Source of the DNA: Streptomyces zagrosensis
GTDB taxonomy: Bacteria > Actinomycetota > Actinomycetes > Streptomycetales > Streptomycetaceae
Assembly: GCF_014203645.1 (NCBI RefSeq)
Contig: NZ_JACHJL010000007.1
Location: 186,001 to 250,000 of the forward strand
Length of the DNA: 64,000 bases
Reading direction: 5' to 3'
This document shows, one piece after another, positions 16,384 through 24,610 of this stretch. The position numbers and the translations under genes were made by a program. Numbering within the stretch: the stretch's first letter is position 1; the number at the start of each line of letters is the position of its first letter. The notes below the pieces were generated by a model, which was given only the letters and a program-made list of their open reading frames with translations, was not told the origin of the DNA and did not search any database.

Positions 16384-16887
16384 GTCGGCGTCCGCGCCCC
16401 TGAACGGGCGGTCCCGCGCCGCGCCTAGGGCTGTGCCGACGCCTTGGCCTGTGCCGACTTGTGGTGCGGCCGGCAGGGCGGCGTACGCTGACCGGCTGCC
16501 CCTGGACCGTCCGACGGGTCCGCTGGAGAACTCGTCGTCAGAATGTTCTGACAAAGCATTGACGAGGTATGGCCCACGCCGTTAGAACTCCTCCAGTCGC
16601 CCCTGCGGCCCGGGAGAGAAGGCGGTTCCACCATGGAGCGCACCCGTACGGCACCTGCCCTGCGCCCCGCACGTACGGCAGCCATCGGCCGGCCTCCGCC
16701 GATGGCCGGCTAACGCCGCCGATCTCCGGCATCAGCGACCGGGGGGACGCGCCGATGGTGCGGGTGTGCGCCGCTCGCGGGACCCGCTGGACCCCCGCCG
16801 AGCAGCGGTGACGGATACTTGGGCGGCCGGGGCAGGTGAACGGTACCTGGCCGCACCGTGACAGACAGTGAAGAAGGGCAAGTCCTC
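16384..16887. other. 504-bp leader region of the sugar importer operon
   Basis: It contains a 16-bp palindrome (listed separately) and two tiny frames with purine-rich sequence before them. One of 26 codons lies at 16633-16713. One of 18 codons lies at 16755-16811, behind GGGGGG at 16740-16745. No larger gene was seen. The tiny frames could be leader peptides or chance. Confidence 0.4.
16537..16552. promoter_or_regulatory. 16-bp perfect palindrome upstream of the sugar importer
   Basis: GTCAGAA-TG-TTCTGAC is flanked by a wider dyad, TCGTCA with TGACGA, ending near 16566. It probably binds the GntR or a ROK-type regulator. It differs from the TGTCCGGACA sites upstream of the GntR gene. Confidence 0.6.
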
Positions 16888-17898
16888 GTGGCAAGGGTTC
16901 GGACAGGGGTACGCGCCGTGAGCGCCGTGCTGGCAGCGGTGGTCGGCGCGACCCTTGCGGGATGCAGCAGTACGGGCGGCAAGCGCGCGGAAGAGCGGGC
17001 CGCCAAGTCCGCACAGGGGCGCGCGGCGGTGGATACGCCGCGCTGGACCATCGCGATGGTCACGCACTCGGGCGACGGTGACACCTTCTGGGACATCGTG
17101 CGCAACGGTGCCGAGCAGGCGGCTCTCAAGGACAACATCAAGTTCCTCTACGCGCACAGCGACGAGGGCCAGCAGCAAAGCGAGCAGGTTCAGACGTACA
17201 TCGACCAAAAGGTTGACGGCCTGATCGTCACGCTCGCCAAGCCGGACGCGATGAAGGCCGTCGTGGCCAAGGCGAGGAAGGCCGGCATCCCGGTCATCAC
17301 GGTCAACTCCGGATCGGCCGAGTCCAAGGCGTACGGCGCCCTCAGCCACATCGGCCAGGACGAGACCATCGCGGGCGAAGCGGTCGGCGACGAGCTGAAC
17401 AAGCGCGGCAAGAAGAAGGCTCTGTGCGTGCTGCACGAGCAGGGCAACGTCGGCCACGAGCAGCGTTGCGACGGCACCCGGAAGACCTTCAAGGGCGAGC
17501 TGAAGAACCTCTACGTCGAGGGCACCAACATGCCCGACGTCCTGTCCGCCATCGAGGCCAAGCTCCAGTCCGATGACGACATCGACACGGTCGTCACGCT
17601 CGGTGCGCCGTTCGCCGACACCGCGGTCAAGGCCAAGGCACAGGCGGGCAGCGACGCGGAGATCGACACCTTCGACCTAAACGAGAAGGTCGCCGAGGGC
17701 CTGGCCGATGGTGACCTGGGCTTCGCCGTCGATCAGCAGCCCTACCTCCAGGGCTACCAGGCCGTTGACCTGCTGTGGTTGTACAAGTACAACGCCGATG
17801 TGCTCGGCGGCGGCCAACCGGTGCTGACCGGCCCGCAGATCGTCACCAAGGACGAGGCGGACGAGCTGGCCGAGTACGCGAAGCGGGGCACCCGGTGA
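16888..17898 (+). CDS. sugar ABC transporter substrate-binding lipoprotein
   Basis: A 336-residue type I periplasmic-binding-protein fold (ribose/xylose class). A short basic N-terminus and hydrophobic segment end in the lipobox LAGC, so it is anchored by a diacylglyceryl Cys. Next come WTIAMVTHSGDGDTFW, DIVRNGAEQAA, EQVQTYIDQKVDGLIVTLA and AGIPVITVNSG. The GTG at 16888 was chosen because GAAGGG precedes it; the in-frame GTG at 16858 lacks a ribosome site. Its stop overlaps the permease GTG, so the importer genes are translationally coupled. The sugar is unknown; a downstream ROK kinase implies a hexose-like substrate. Confidence 0.92.
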   Translation: MARVRTGVRAVSAVLAAVVGATLAGCSSTGGKRAEERAAKSAQGRAAVDTPRWTIAMVTHSGDGDTFWDIVRNGAEQAALKDNIKFLYAHSDEGQQQSEQVQTYIDQKVDGLIVTLAKPDAMKAVVAKARKAGIPVITVNSGSAESKAYGALSHIGQDETIAGEAVGDELNKRGKKKALCVLHEQGNVGHEQRCDGTRKTFKGELKNLYVEGTNMPDVLSAIEAKLQSDDDIDTVVTLGAPFADTAVKAKAQAGSDAEIDTFDLNEKVAEGLADGDLGFAVDQQPYLQGYQAVDLLWLYKYNADVLGGGQPVLTGPQIVTKDEADELAEYAKRGTR

Positions 17899-18962
17899 GC
17901 GGTTCCCCCCTGCACGGCGCCCACCCTCCGGCAGCCCTGCCCGACCTGGACGAACGGCTGCTGCACCGCTCGGTGCTGCGCCGCCTGATGAGTCGCCCCG
18001 AACTGGGCGCGGTGGTCGGCGCGGTCGCCGTCTTCGTGTTCTTCTGCGTCGTCGCCGACAGCTTCCTCCAGCTCTCCAGCCTCTCCACGGTGCTGTACGC
18101 GTCCTCGACGATCGGCATCATGGCGGTGCCGGTGGCGCTGCTGATGATCGGCGGCGAGTTCGACCTGTCCACCGGGGTGGCCGTCACCACATCGGCGCTG
18201 GTCTCCTCCATGTTCAGCTACCAGATGACGGCCAACGTATGGGTCGGCGTCGGGGTGTCGCTGCTGACGAGCCTGGCCATCGGCTTCTTCAACGGCATCG
18301 TCCTCGTCCGTACGGGGCTGCCGAGCTTCATCATCACGCTGGCCACCTTCCTCATGCTCACCGGCATGAACCTCGGCTTCACCAAGCTGATCAGCGGCGC
18401 GGTCTCCACCAAGACCATCGGTGACATGGAGGGTTTCGCATCGGCCCGCGAGGTCTTCGCCTCGCAGTACACCATCGGCGATGTGAACCTCAAGGTCACC
18501 ATCGTGTGGTGGCTGGGCCTGGTCGCCGTCGCGACCTGGATCTTGCTGCGTACCCGGGCCGGAAACTGGATCTTCGCGGCCGGCGGCAACGCGCACGCGG
18601 CCCGCGCGGTCGGCGTCCCGGTCGCCCGCACCAAGATCGCGCTGTATATGGGCACCGGATTCGGGGCCTGGGTGCTCGGGCAGCACCTGCTGTTCTCGTT
18701 CGACAGCGTGCAGTCCGGCGAGGGCGTGGGCAACGAGCTGCTGTACATCATCGCGGCCGTCATCGGCGGCTGCCTGATGACCGGCGGCTACGGCTCGGCG
18801 ATCGGCGCCGCCGTAGGCGCACTGATCTTCGGTATGACGAACAAGGGCATCGTGTACGCGCAGTGGGACGCCGACTGGTTCAAGTTCTTCCTCGGCGCGA
18901 TGCTCCTCCTGGCCACCCTGCTCAACGCATGGGTGCGGAAGCGGGCGGAGGCGAGCAAGTGA
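17895..18962 (+). CDS. sugar ABC transporter permease
   Basis: A 355-residue inner-membrane permease of the RbsC/AraH/XylH family. About eight to ten hydrophobic helices are visible, for example GAVVGAVAVFVFFCVVA, VPVALLMIGGEFDLSTG, GLPSFIITLATFLML and LLYIIAAVIGGCLMTGG. The motif IGGEFDLSTG followed by LVRTGLPSFIITLAT is typical of the family. The GTG start overlaps the upstream stop by GTGA, and its own stop overlaps the ATPase GTG in the same way. It forms the pore for the sugar delivered by the binding lipoprotein. Confidence 0.92.
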   Translation: MSGSPLHGAHPPAALPDLDERLLHRSVLRRLMSRPELGAVVGAVAVFVFFCVVADSFLQLSSLSTVLYASSTIGIMAVPVALLMIGGEFDLSTGVAVTTSALVSSMFSYQMTANVWVGVGVSLLTSLAIGFFNGIVLVRTGLPSFIITLATFLMLTGMNLGFTKLISGAVSTKTIGDMEGFASAREVFASQYTIGDVNLKVTIVWWLGLVAVATWILLRTRAGNWIFAAGGNAHAARAVGVPVARTKIALYMGTGFGAWVLGQHLLFSFDSVQSGEGVGNELLYIIAAVIGGCLMTGGYGSAIGAAVGALIFGMTNKGIVYAQWDADWFKFFLGAMLLLATLLNAWVRKRAEASK

Positions 18963-20011
18963 GCGAGCGTAAGAAGCAGCCGCGGGACCAGCGCCCGCGA
19001 AGTCGTCTACACAAGGGGCCGGGGGAGAGCCCGCAGGAGAGCCTGCGTGAGGAAATCCCCGGGGCCGGCGACAGCGTGGGCTCCGGGGACAGCGAGGCCA
19101 GTGCGGGCATTGGGGACGCCGGGGCCAGCGTGGGCATTGGGGACACCGGAGGCACAGGAGGCACCGCAGGCACCGGCGCCACCGTGGACAGCGGGAAGGA
19201 CGACGCGCCGCTGGTCGAGCTGTCCAAGGTCAGCAAGCACTACGGAAACATCAAGGCCCTTGAGGGTGTCTCTCTTGAGGTGCGGGCCGGGGAGATCAGC
19301 TGCGTCCTCGGCGACAACGGTGCGGGAAAGTCCACCCTGATCAAGATCATCTCTGGGCTGCACCAGCACGATGCCGGCACCTTCCACATCGAGGGCGAAC
19401 CCGCCCGACTCGACTCGCCCCGCGCGGCCCTGGACCGGGGCATCGCCACCGTGTACCAGGACCTTGCCGTGGTGCCGCTGATGCCGGTGTGGCGCAACTT
19501 CTTCCTGGGGTCGGAGCCCACCAAGGGGCGCGGCCTGCTGCGCCGGCTGGACACGGCGCTGATGCGCGACACGACCCGCGCCGAGCTGCTGCGCATGGGT
19601 ATCGACCTGCGGGACGTGGACCAGCCGATCGGCACCCTGTCCGGGGGTGAGCGACAGTGCGTCGCCATCGCCCGGGCCGTCTACTTCGGCGCCAAGGTCC
19701 TCGTCCTCGACGAGCCGACAGCGGCGCTCGGCGTGAAGCAGTCGGGCGTGGTCCTCAAGTACGTGGCGGCGGCCCGAGACGCCGGGCTCGGCGTGGTCCT
19801 CATCACACACAACCCACACCACGCGTATCTGGTCGGCGACCGCTTCGTCCTGCTGAAGCGGGGCGCGATGGCAGGCAGCCACGCCAAGTCGGAGATCACG
19901 CTGGACGAGCTGACCCGGCAGATGGCAGGCGGCAGCGATCTTGAGGAGCTGAGTCACGAACTGGCCCGCACGCCGACGCCGGACCTGTCGAGCGGGCGCG
20001 CCACGAGCTGA
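18959..20011 (+). CDS. sugar ABC transporter ATP-binding protein with a low-complexity N-terminal extension
   Basis: A protein of 350 residues. The first ~80 residues are a charged then Gly/Ser/Ala/Thr-rich stretch (IGDAGASVGIGDTGG-like repeats) absent from usual family members. The ATPase domain follows, with Walker A GDNGAGKST, signature LSGGERQ and Walker B VLVLDEP. Many sugar importers of this class use a ~500-residue ATPase with two fused domains. This one has a single domain and probably homodimerises, as in FrcA-like systems. The GTG overlaps the permease stop. The odd extension may be disordered and partly a repeat expansion; GGGGACA/C-type repeats are visible around 19080-19160. Confidence 0.9.
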   Translation: MSERKKQPRDQRPRSRLHKGPGESPQESLREEIPGAGDSVGSGDSEASAGIGDAGASVGIGDTGGTGGTAGTGATVDSGKDDAPLVELSKVSKHYGNIKALEGVSLEVRAGEISCVLGDNGAGKSTLIKIISGLHQHDAGTFHIEGEPARLDSPRAALDRGIATVYQDLAVVPLMPVWRNFFLGSEPTKGRGLLRRLDTALMRDTTRAELLRMGIDLRDVDQPIGTLSGGERQCVAIARAVYFGAKVLVLDEPTAALGVKQSGVVLKYVAAARDAGLGVVLITHNPHHAYLVGDRFVLLKRGAMAGSHAKSEITLDELTRQMAGGSDLEELSHELARTPTPDLSSGRATS

Positions 20012-20333
20012 CCGCGCAGCGATGGCGGACGTGCGGGACATTTAACTGGTATTGGGCTGTTTTTGTCGGTATTCACCCGTACTCGCCCGTACCCGCTCGG
20101 ACGGCCGGGAGTGCCGCTCCGCCATGCGCCGCGTGGCGCGAGTGAGGCACAATCGCCACGGCGGGCCACACCCGCCACGCCCGACCGCACGCCGAGGCCG
20201 CTGGCCTCCCAAGACACCCGCAGGGACGCCGACTCTTGCGCGCACGCACCCGCAGCGACCGCACCCGCAGCAACCGAACCCGCGCACCGCGCGGGGCTGT
20301 CGCCGCCCCCCGCACCGGCGAGAGGGAACGTCG
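20012..20333. other. 322-bp gap between the ABC ATPase and the ROK kinase gene
   Basis: No gene was recognised. An AT-richer patch near 20038-20070 may hold a separate promoter for the kinase gene. ACTCGCCCGTACCCG repeats follow. Confidence 0.35.
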
Positions 20334-21455
20334 ATGAGCCTGTACCGCGAGCGAGTGCACCGTGGTTCCGCCCGAGCCACGGTGCTGCGCACCGTTGGCA
20401 CCCGCGAGCGTCGCTCGCATCTGACCGCGCCCCGGGTGCCGACCGTCGGCATCGACATCGGCGGGACCAAGGTCGCGGCGGGCGTCGTGGACGCTGACGG
20501 CAACATCTTGGAGCGCATCCGCACCGAGACCCCGGACAAGTCCAAGAGCCCCAAGGTCGTCGAGGACACCATTGTTGAGCTCGTGCTCGATCTGTCCGAC
20601 CGGCACGATGTGCACGCGGTGGGCATCGGCGCGGCTGGCTGGGTGGACGCCGACCGCTCCCGAGTGCTGTTCGCGCCGCACCTGGCCTGGCGGGACGAGC
20701 CGCTGCGGGATCGGCTCGCGGGGCGGCTCGCGGTGCCGGTCATGGTGGACAACGACGCCAACACCGCCGCCTGGGCGGAGTGGCGGTTCGGCGCCGGGCG
20801 CGGCGAGGACCACCTAGTGATGATCACGCTCGGCACCGGCATCGGCGGCGCGATCTTGGAAGATGGTCAGGTCAAGCGCGGAAAGTACGGGGTCGCGGGA
20901 GAGTTCGGCCATATGCAGGTGGTGCCCGCCGGGCACCGCTGCCCCTGCGGCAACCGGGGCTGCTGGGAGCAGTACAGCTCGGGCAACGCGCTGGTGCGTG
21001 AGGCCAGGGAACTGGCGGCGGCCGACTCGCCGGTCGCGTACGGAATCATCGACCGGGTCGGCGGCAACGTCCAGGAGATCACGGGCCCGATCATCACCCA
21101 GCTCGCCCGCGAGGGTGACGCCATGTGCGTAGAGCTGCTCCAGGACATCGGGCAGTGGCTCGGCGTTGGCATCGCCAACCTCGCCGCCGCTCTCGACCCG
21201 TCCTGCTTCGTCATCGGCGGCGGCGTCAGCGCTGCCGACGACCTGCTCATCGGTCCCGCCAGGGACGCCTTCCGGCGTACCCTCACCGGACGCGGGTACC
21301 GACCCGAGGCCCGCATCATCAAAGCCCAGCTCGGCAACGAGGCGGGACTGGTCGGCGCGGCCGACCTGGCCAGGCTCGTGGCCCGAAGGTTCCGCCGCGC
21401 CAATCGGCGCCGGGTGGAGCGGTACGAGCGCTACGCACAGGCAGGACGCGGATGA
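20334..21455 (+). CDS. ROK-family sugar kinase (glucokinase-like)
   Basis: A 373-residue ROK kinase. After a ~35-residue basic extension come the phosphate loop VGIDIGGTKVAAG, VDNDANTAAWAEW and ITLGTGIGGAI. The zinc motif CPCGNRGCWEQYSSG and FVIGGGVSAADDLL follow. These are the hallmarks of Streptomyces GlkA-type glucokinases, which phosphorylate glucose with ATP in the cytoplasm. No DNA-binding helix-turn-helix is present, so it is an enzyme and not a ROK repressor. AGAGGGA precedes the ATG at 20334. Its place downstream of the sugar importer suggests that it phosphorylates the imported sugar. Its stop overlaps the next gene's ATG. Confidence 0.9.
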   Translation: MSLYRERVHRGSARATVLRTVGTRERRSHLTAPRVPTVGIDIGGTKVAAGVVDADGNILERIRTETPDKSKSPKVVEDTIVELVLDLSDRHDVHAVGIGAAGWVDADRSRVLFAPHLAWRDEPLRDRLAGRLAVPVMVDNDANTAAWAEWRFGAGRGEDHLVMITLGTGIGGAILEDGQVKRGKYGVAGEFGHMQVVPAGHRCPCGNRGCWEQYSSGNALVREARELAAADSPVAYGIIDRVGGNVQEITGPIITQLAREGDAMCVELLQDIGQWLGVGIANLAAALDPSCFVIGGGVSAADDLLIGPARDAFRRTLTGRGYRPEARIIKAQLGNEAGLVGAADLARLVARRFRRANRRRVERYERYAQAGRG

Positions 21456-21994
21456 GCGACGAGCCCCAGACGAGTGACACGCCGCAGGAAAGGCGCCGCT
21501 GGCCCCGCGCCGTGGGCCTCTTCCTGCTGATCGCCATCCCCGCCGGTTACATGGCCATCTCGGCCCAGAAGAGCCGGGGCAGCGGCGAGGACAAACAGGA
21601 GAACGCAGCGGCCACCGGGCTCACTCACAACTGGCCGAGCAAGGTCCAGCGGCGCATCTATGACACGCCGATCCCCTCCTACTCGGTAGACGTGGCCTAC
21701 TACGAGACCAATTCGTGGAAGTCGAGCCGGATGTACGTCCAGTTCGTCACGTCCGCCAAGGGCTTGGACAAGTTCCTTAGCCGCTTCGATGTCACCCGCG
21801 ACGTGCTCAATGACGGCCAGGTCACCATCGACGAGAAGTCGGCAAGCGCCGTGGGATGGAAGCTGGACGCCGACAAGAAGTGGGCGGGCGGCGTCATCGA
21901 CCAAAAAGACCCGGAGCCGACGCTCGACATCACCGTCGATCTCGACAACCCGGACCATCCCAAGGTGTATGTGATCTCCACCGTCAAGCCGTGA
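21452..21994 (+). CDS. single-pass membrane protein coupled to the sugar kinase
   Basis: A protein of 180 residues. A basic N-terminus (RRRWPRA) precedes one membrane helix, VGLFLLIAIPAGYMAIS, at about residues 20-36. A ~140-residue extracytoplasmic domain follows, with the probable fold-defining stretches SVDVAYYETNSWKSSRMYVQF and PTLDITVDLDNPDHPKVYV. No family was recognised. The ATG overlaps the kinase stop (ATGA), so the two are co-translated. This gives it a likely link to sugar uptake or sensing. It is not a lipoprotein. Confidence 0.75.
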   Translation: MSDEPQTSDTPQERRRWPRAVGLFLLIAIPAGYMAISAQKSRGSGEDKQENAAATGLTHNWPSKVQRRIYDTPIPSYSVDVAYYETNSWKSSRMYVQFVTSAKGLDKFLSRFDVTRDVLNDGQVTIDEKSASAVGWKLDADKKWAGGVIDQKDPEPTLDITVDLDNPDHPKVYVISTVKP

Positions 21995-22128
21995 GCACCC
22001 CGCGCCGGCCCGGGCTACGCCCACCGGCTGGCGCGAGGCTTCGTACCCGAGACGCGCGAGATGCTGGAGATGCGCGCGGCGCGCGACGGGCTGTATGAGT
22101 TCTACGCGGCACACGCGGCGAAGCTAGC

Positions 22129-22695
22129 TCAGGGGCAGGTTTCGCTATCCTTCACGGCGCCGAAGTCCACCTGAGTGGTCAGCGACTGGGTGCCGGGCCC
22201 AGGGGTTTGCGAGCAGACGATCCAGTTGCGGTCGTACACCTGGAAGCGGTTGTCGCCTGTCGCGTCATGCGAGGTCAGGTTGTAGAAGCCAGCCTCCTGG
22301 GCGGCGTCTTGTGCGGCCTGGAGCTGCTTGCCGACGAGGTGGGGAAGGGCGGCGGCTGCTACGTCGTCGGCTGTTTCCGTGGTGGCTTCGGCGGCGGGAG
22401 TGGGAGCTTTGGTCGCAGGCTTGTGGGTGGTGGGGGATGCCTCAGGGGTAGGCGATGCAGCGGGCTCAGTTGGTTGCACGTCAGGGGTGGCCACCCGTTC
22501 TGTTGCCTTCCGCTCCGCCGACGTGTTGTCGTCACCGTCGTTGTCGGTGATCGCTCCGATGGTGCCGATGAGCATGAGGGCCCCGAAGGTCACGCCGACG
22601 CTGATGAGGATCTTCTGCTTACGCGTCTTGGGCCGTGACGACGACGGCGGCGGCCCCCAGTTGGGGTCGGTCGGCTGTTGCGGGTAGTCGCTCAA
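22129..22695 (-). CDS. membrane-anchored protein with one C-terminal PASTA-like domain
   Basis: A protein of 188 residues. A short Pro/Ser-rich cytoplasmic part (SDYPQQPTDPNWGPPP) leads to one membrane helix, ILISVGVTFGALMLIGTIGAI. A Thr/Pro/Ala-rich wall-spanning linker follows, then a domain reading LPHLVGKQLQAAQDAAQEAG, SQTPGPGTQS. That pattern (short strand, VG, long helix, then SQ-P-GT) is PASTA-like, and such domains bind muropeptides or polymerised wall. No kinase is attached. The TTG at 22693-22695 was chosen since GGGGAC precedes it and upstream residues look non-coding. Two Cys, at IVCSQT and the penultimate position, could pair. Confidence 0.7.
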   Translation of the reverse strand: MSDYPQQPTDPNWGPPPSSSRPKTRKQKILISVGVTFGALMLIGTIGAITDNDGDDNTSAERKATERVATPDVQPTEPAASPTPEASPTTHKPATKAPTPAAEATTETADDVAAAALPHLVGKQLQAAQDAAQEAGFYNLTSHDATGDNRFQVYDRNWIVCSQTPGPGTQSLTTQVDFGAVKDSETCP

Positions 22696-23005
22696 GAGGT
22701 CCCCTACTCGTGATGGCCAGGTGTGACGTGTGGGGGGAGGCGACACAGTAGCGGGGATGAGGTGCAGACGAAGGCGAGGTGCCTCATCTGTGACCTTGCG
22801 GCGCCCCCGCGAAGGCCTTGGGGTCTCATGATCGCCGCACCACCCGAACCCCACCCGGAGGTCGGTGGCAGCTCCCTGTTGCACGTGGCATGGGGGACGA
22901 CGGAATGCCCGGGTGAAGAGGGTGGCCGGGCGCTCATGGGTTGCGCCCGGATGTGCGGTGGGGGGTGGAATGCGGGTTAGTTGAGGGCAGAACCCTTCCC
23001 CCAGG

Positions 23006-24160
23006 TCACCGCTTCCGCTGCCAGCCGGTGTCGTCCCTGCCCTCTTGGCTATTTCGAGACGGCCCTGTCCCCTTCACCCGGGCACCCGATGCGGCGGCGA
23101 TGCGCTGTTCGGCGATCCGGTCGGCGGCAACGCCGGGAAGAATGCCTTCTGTCTGGGCGTGTTCCAAGACCGTCAGTGCGGTATCGAAGATTTTTTCCAC
23201 CCTCACCATCGTCTGACCTGGCGTAAGCCCACGCAGTTCCCCAGTGGCCTGGATCGCTCCGCCGGCGTTGACGACGTAGTCCGGGAGATAAAGAGTCCCT
23301 CGCTCCGCGAGCAAGGACTCGATGCCGGTGTGGGCCAGTTGGTTGTTGGCCGCTCCGCACACCACGTCGGCGGTGATCTCCCGGGCGACGTCGTCGTCCA
23401 GTGCCCCGCCCAACGCGCACGGGGCGTAGATGTCCATGCCCCGGAACCGCACCAGGTTCTCGGTGTTGTCGATGATGCCGATGCGGGGGAACTTCTCCGC
23501 TATGTGCCTCAACGGTTCCTGGCGTACATCGGTGACCACCACGCGAGCGCCCTCGTTGAAGAGGTGTTCCACCAGGCGGTGGCCGACCTTGCCAAGTCCC
23601 GCGACCCCGACCGTACGACCTTGCAGGGACGGCGTGCCCCAGCGGTGCAGTGCCGCGGCCCGCATGCCTTGGAGCACACCGAGGGCCGTTGCGATCGAGG
23701 GGTCGCCCGCGCCGCCGGTCTCCGATGAGCGGGTCAGGGTCCATCGGCATTCGCGTGCGACCACGTCCATGTCCGTCACGCACGTGCCGGCATCACACGC
23801 CGTTATGTACCGCCCGCCCAAGGAGTTCACGAGGCGCCCGAAGGCCAACAGCAGTTCCGCTGTCTTGGCCTCAGCAGGGTCGCCGACGACGATGGCCTTG
23901 CCCCCGCCGAAGTCGAGGCCGGCCATGGCGTTCTTGTAGGACATGCCTCGTGACAGGTTGAGCGCGTCCGTGATGGCCTCCTCGTCACTGTTGTACGGGT
24001 GGAAGCGGGCCCCGCCAAGCGCCGGTCCGAGAGCGGTGGAGTGGATCGCGACCACGCTCTTGAGGCCGGAGGCGGGGTCGTGGTGCAGCACGACCTGCTC
24101 ATGTTCGAAGGACTCGGAGGTGAATCCGATGAGTGGCGCCTTGGGGCTGAACGTACTCAT
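23006..24160 (-). CDS. vdh: valine (leucine/phenylalanine-type) dehydrogenase
   Basis: A 384-residue amino-acid dehydrogenase of the Glu/Leu/Phe/Val family. GPALGGARFHPY and MAGLDFGGGKAIVVGDP carry the catalytic Lys region. ITACDAGTCVTDMD and the NAD loop VGVAGLGKVGHRLVEHL follow. Streptomyces Vdh reversibly deaminates valine, leucine and isoleucine to 2-keto acids with NAD+, feeding branched-chain fatty-acid and polyketide starters. The ATG at 24158-24160 follows GGAGGAG-like purines. It is the last gene of a minus-strand run with phaC and a small ORF. The keto acids made here are potential substrates for the 2-keto acid decarboxylase at 29.4 kb. Confidence 0.92.
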   Translation of the reverse strand: MSTFSPKAPLIGFTSESFEHEQVVLHHDPASGLKSVVAIHSTALGPALGGARFHPYNSDEEAITDALNLSRGMSYKNAMAGLDFGGGKAIVVGDPAEAKTAELLLAFGRLVNSLGGRYITACDAGTCVTDMDVVARECRWTLTRSSETGGAGDPSIATALGVLQGMRAAALHRWGTPSLQGRTVGVAGLGKVGHRLVEHLFNEGARVVVTDVRQEPLRHIAEKFPRIGIIDNTENLVRFRGMDIYAPCALGGALDDDVAREITADVVCGAANNQLAHTGIESLLAERGTLYLPDYVVNAGGAIQATGELRGLTPGQTMVRVEKIFDTALTVLEHAQTEGILPGVAADRIAEQRIAAASGARVKGTGPSRNSQEGRDDTGWQRKR

Positions 24161-24194
24161 GTTGCTCCTCCTTGTGTGGAACGTTCCATCTCAT

Positions 24195-24593
24195 TCATGT
24201 TGATTTCGGCACGCGGCACCGTGCTGTTGTGGGCGCTGGTGTCCCGAGTCGGATATCGGCCATCGGTCCTCGGCGGCGGATGTGGCGACCCTGCCGACGG
24301 CGCCTCACGCCGACGCCTCCGTAAGCTTCGACCGGGCCTGGCTCACGGCGAGGCAGCCAGGGGGCACACCCGGCGGGGGAGTGGTTCAGCCGGGCCCTGG
24401 CGAACTCGCCTGGTAGCGGACACAGCGCCCTACCAGGCGAGTCCGGGTACCTGCTGTACGTCGTGGGTAGCGGAGAGGGCGCTGAGGCTCTCCGGCCCCA
24501 GCCCCAGACACTGGGCAGGCTGCCGGCTTCACCGCCCAGGACACGCGGCGCGACGCTCAATGCTCCGATGCCTTTCCTGGCGTTGAGAAACAT
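24195..24593 (-). CDS. small ORF between phaC and vdh, possibly frameshifted
   Basis: Just 17 bases after the phaC stop, a good ribosome site (GAGGAG, 24600-24605 on the minus strand) precedes an ATG at 24593. The first ~25 residues (FLNARKGIGALSVAPRVLGG) look protein-like, but the 132-residue frame then turns into Pro/Arg-rich nonsense. One base over, a second frame from about 24520 reads LGLGPESLSALSATHDVQQ, then VPGLAW, and stops with TAG at 24437-24439. Joined, the two would give a peptide of about 53 residues. It may be a small gene with a frameshift, a sequencing error, or chance. No family was recognised. Confidence 0.35.
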   Translation of the reverse strand: MFLNARKGIGALSVAPRVLGGEAGSLPSVWGWGRRASAPSPLPTTYSRYPDSPGRALCPLPGEFARARLNHSPAGCAPWLPRREPGPVEAYGGVGVRRRRQGRHIRRRGPMADIRLGTPAPTTARCRVPKST

Positions 24594-24610
24594 GGCCGTA
24601 CTCCTCTGTC

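Noticed and set aside
21995..22128. Short open stretch reading HRLARGFVPETREMLEMRAA after the sugar-kinase operon
   Set aside because: It looks protein-like but has no start codon in frame after the TGA and too little length; it may be a gene remnant but cannot be supported.
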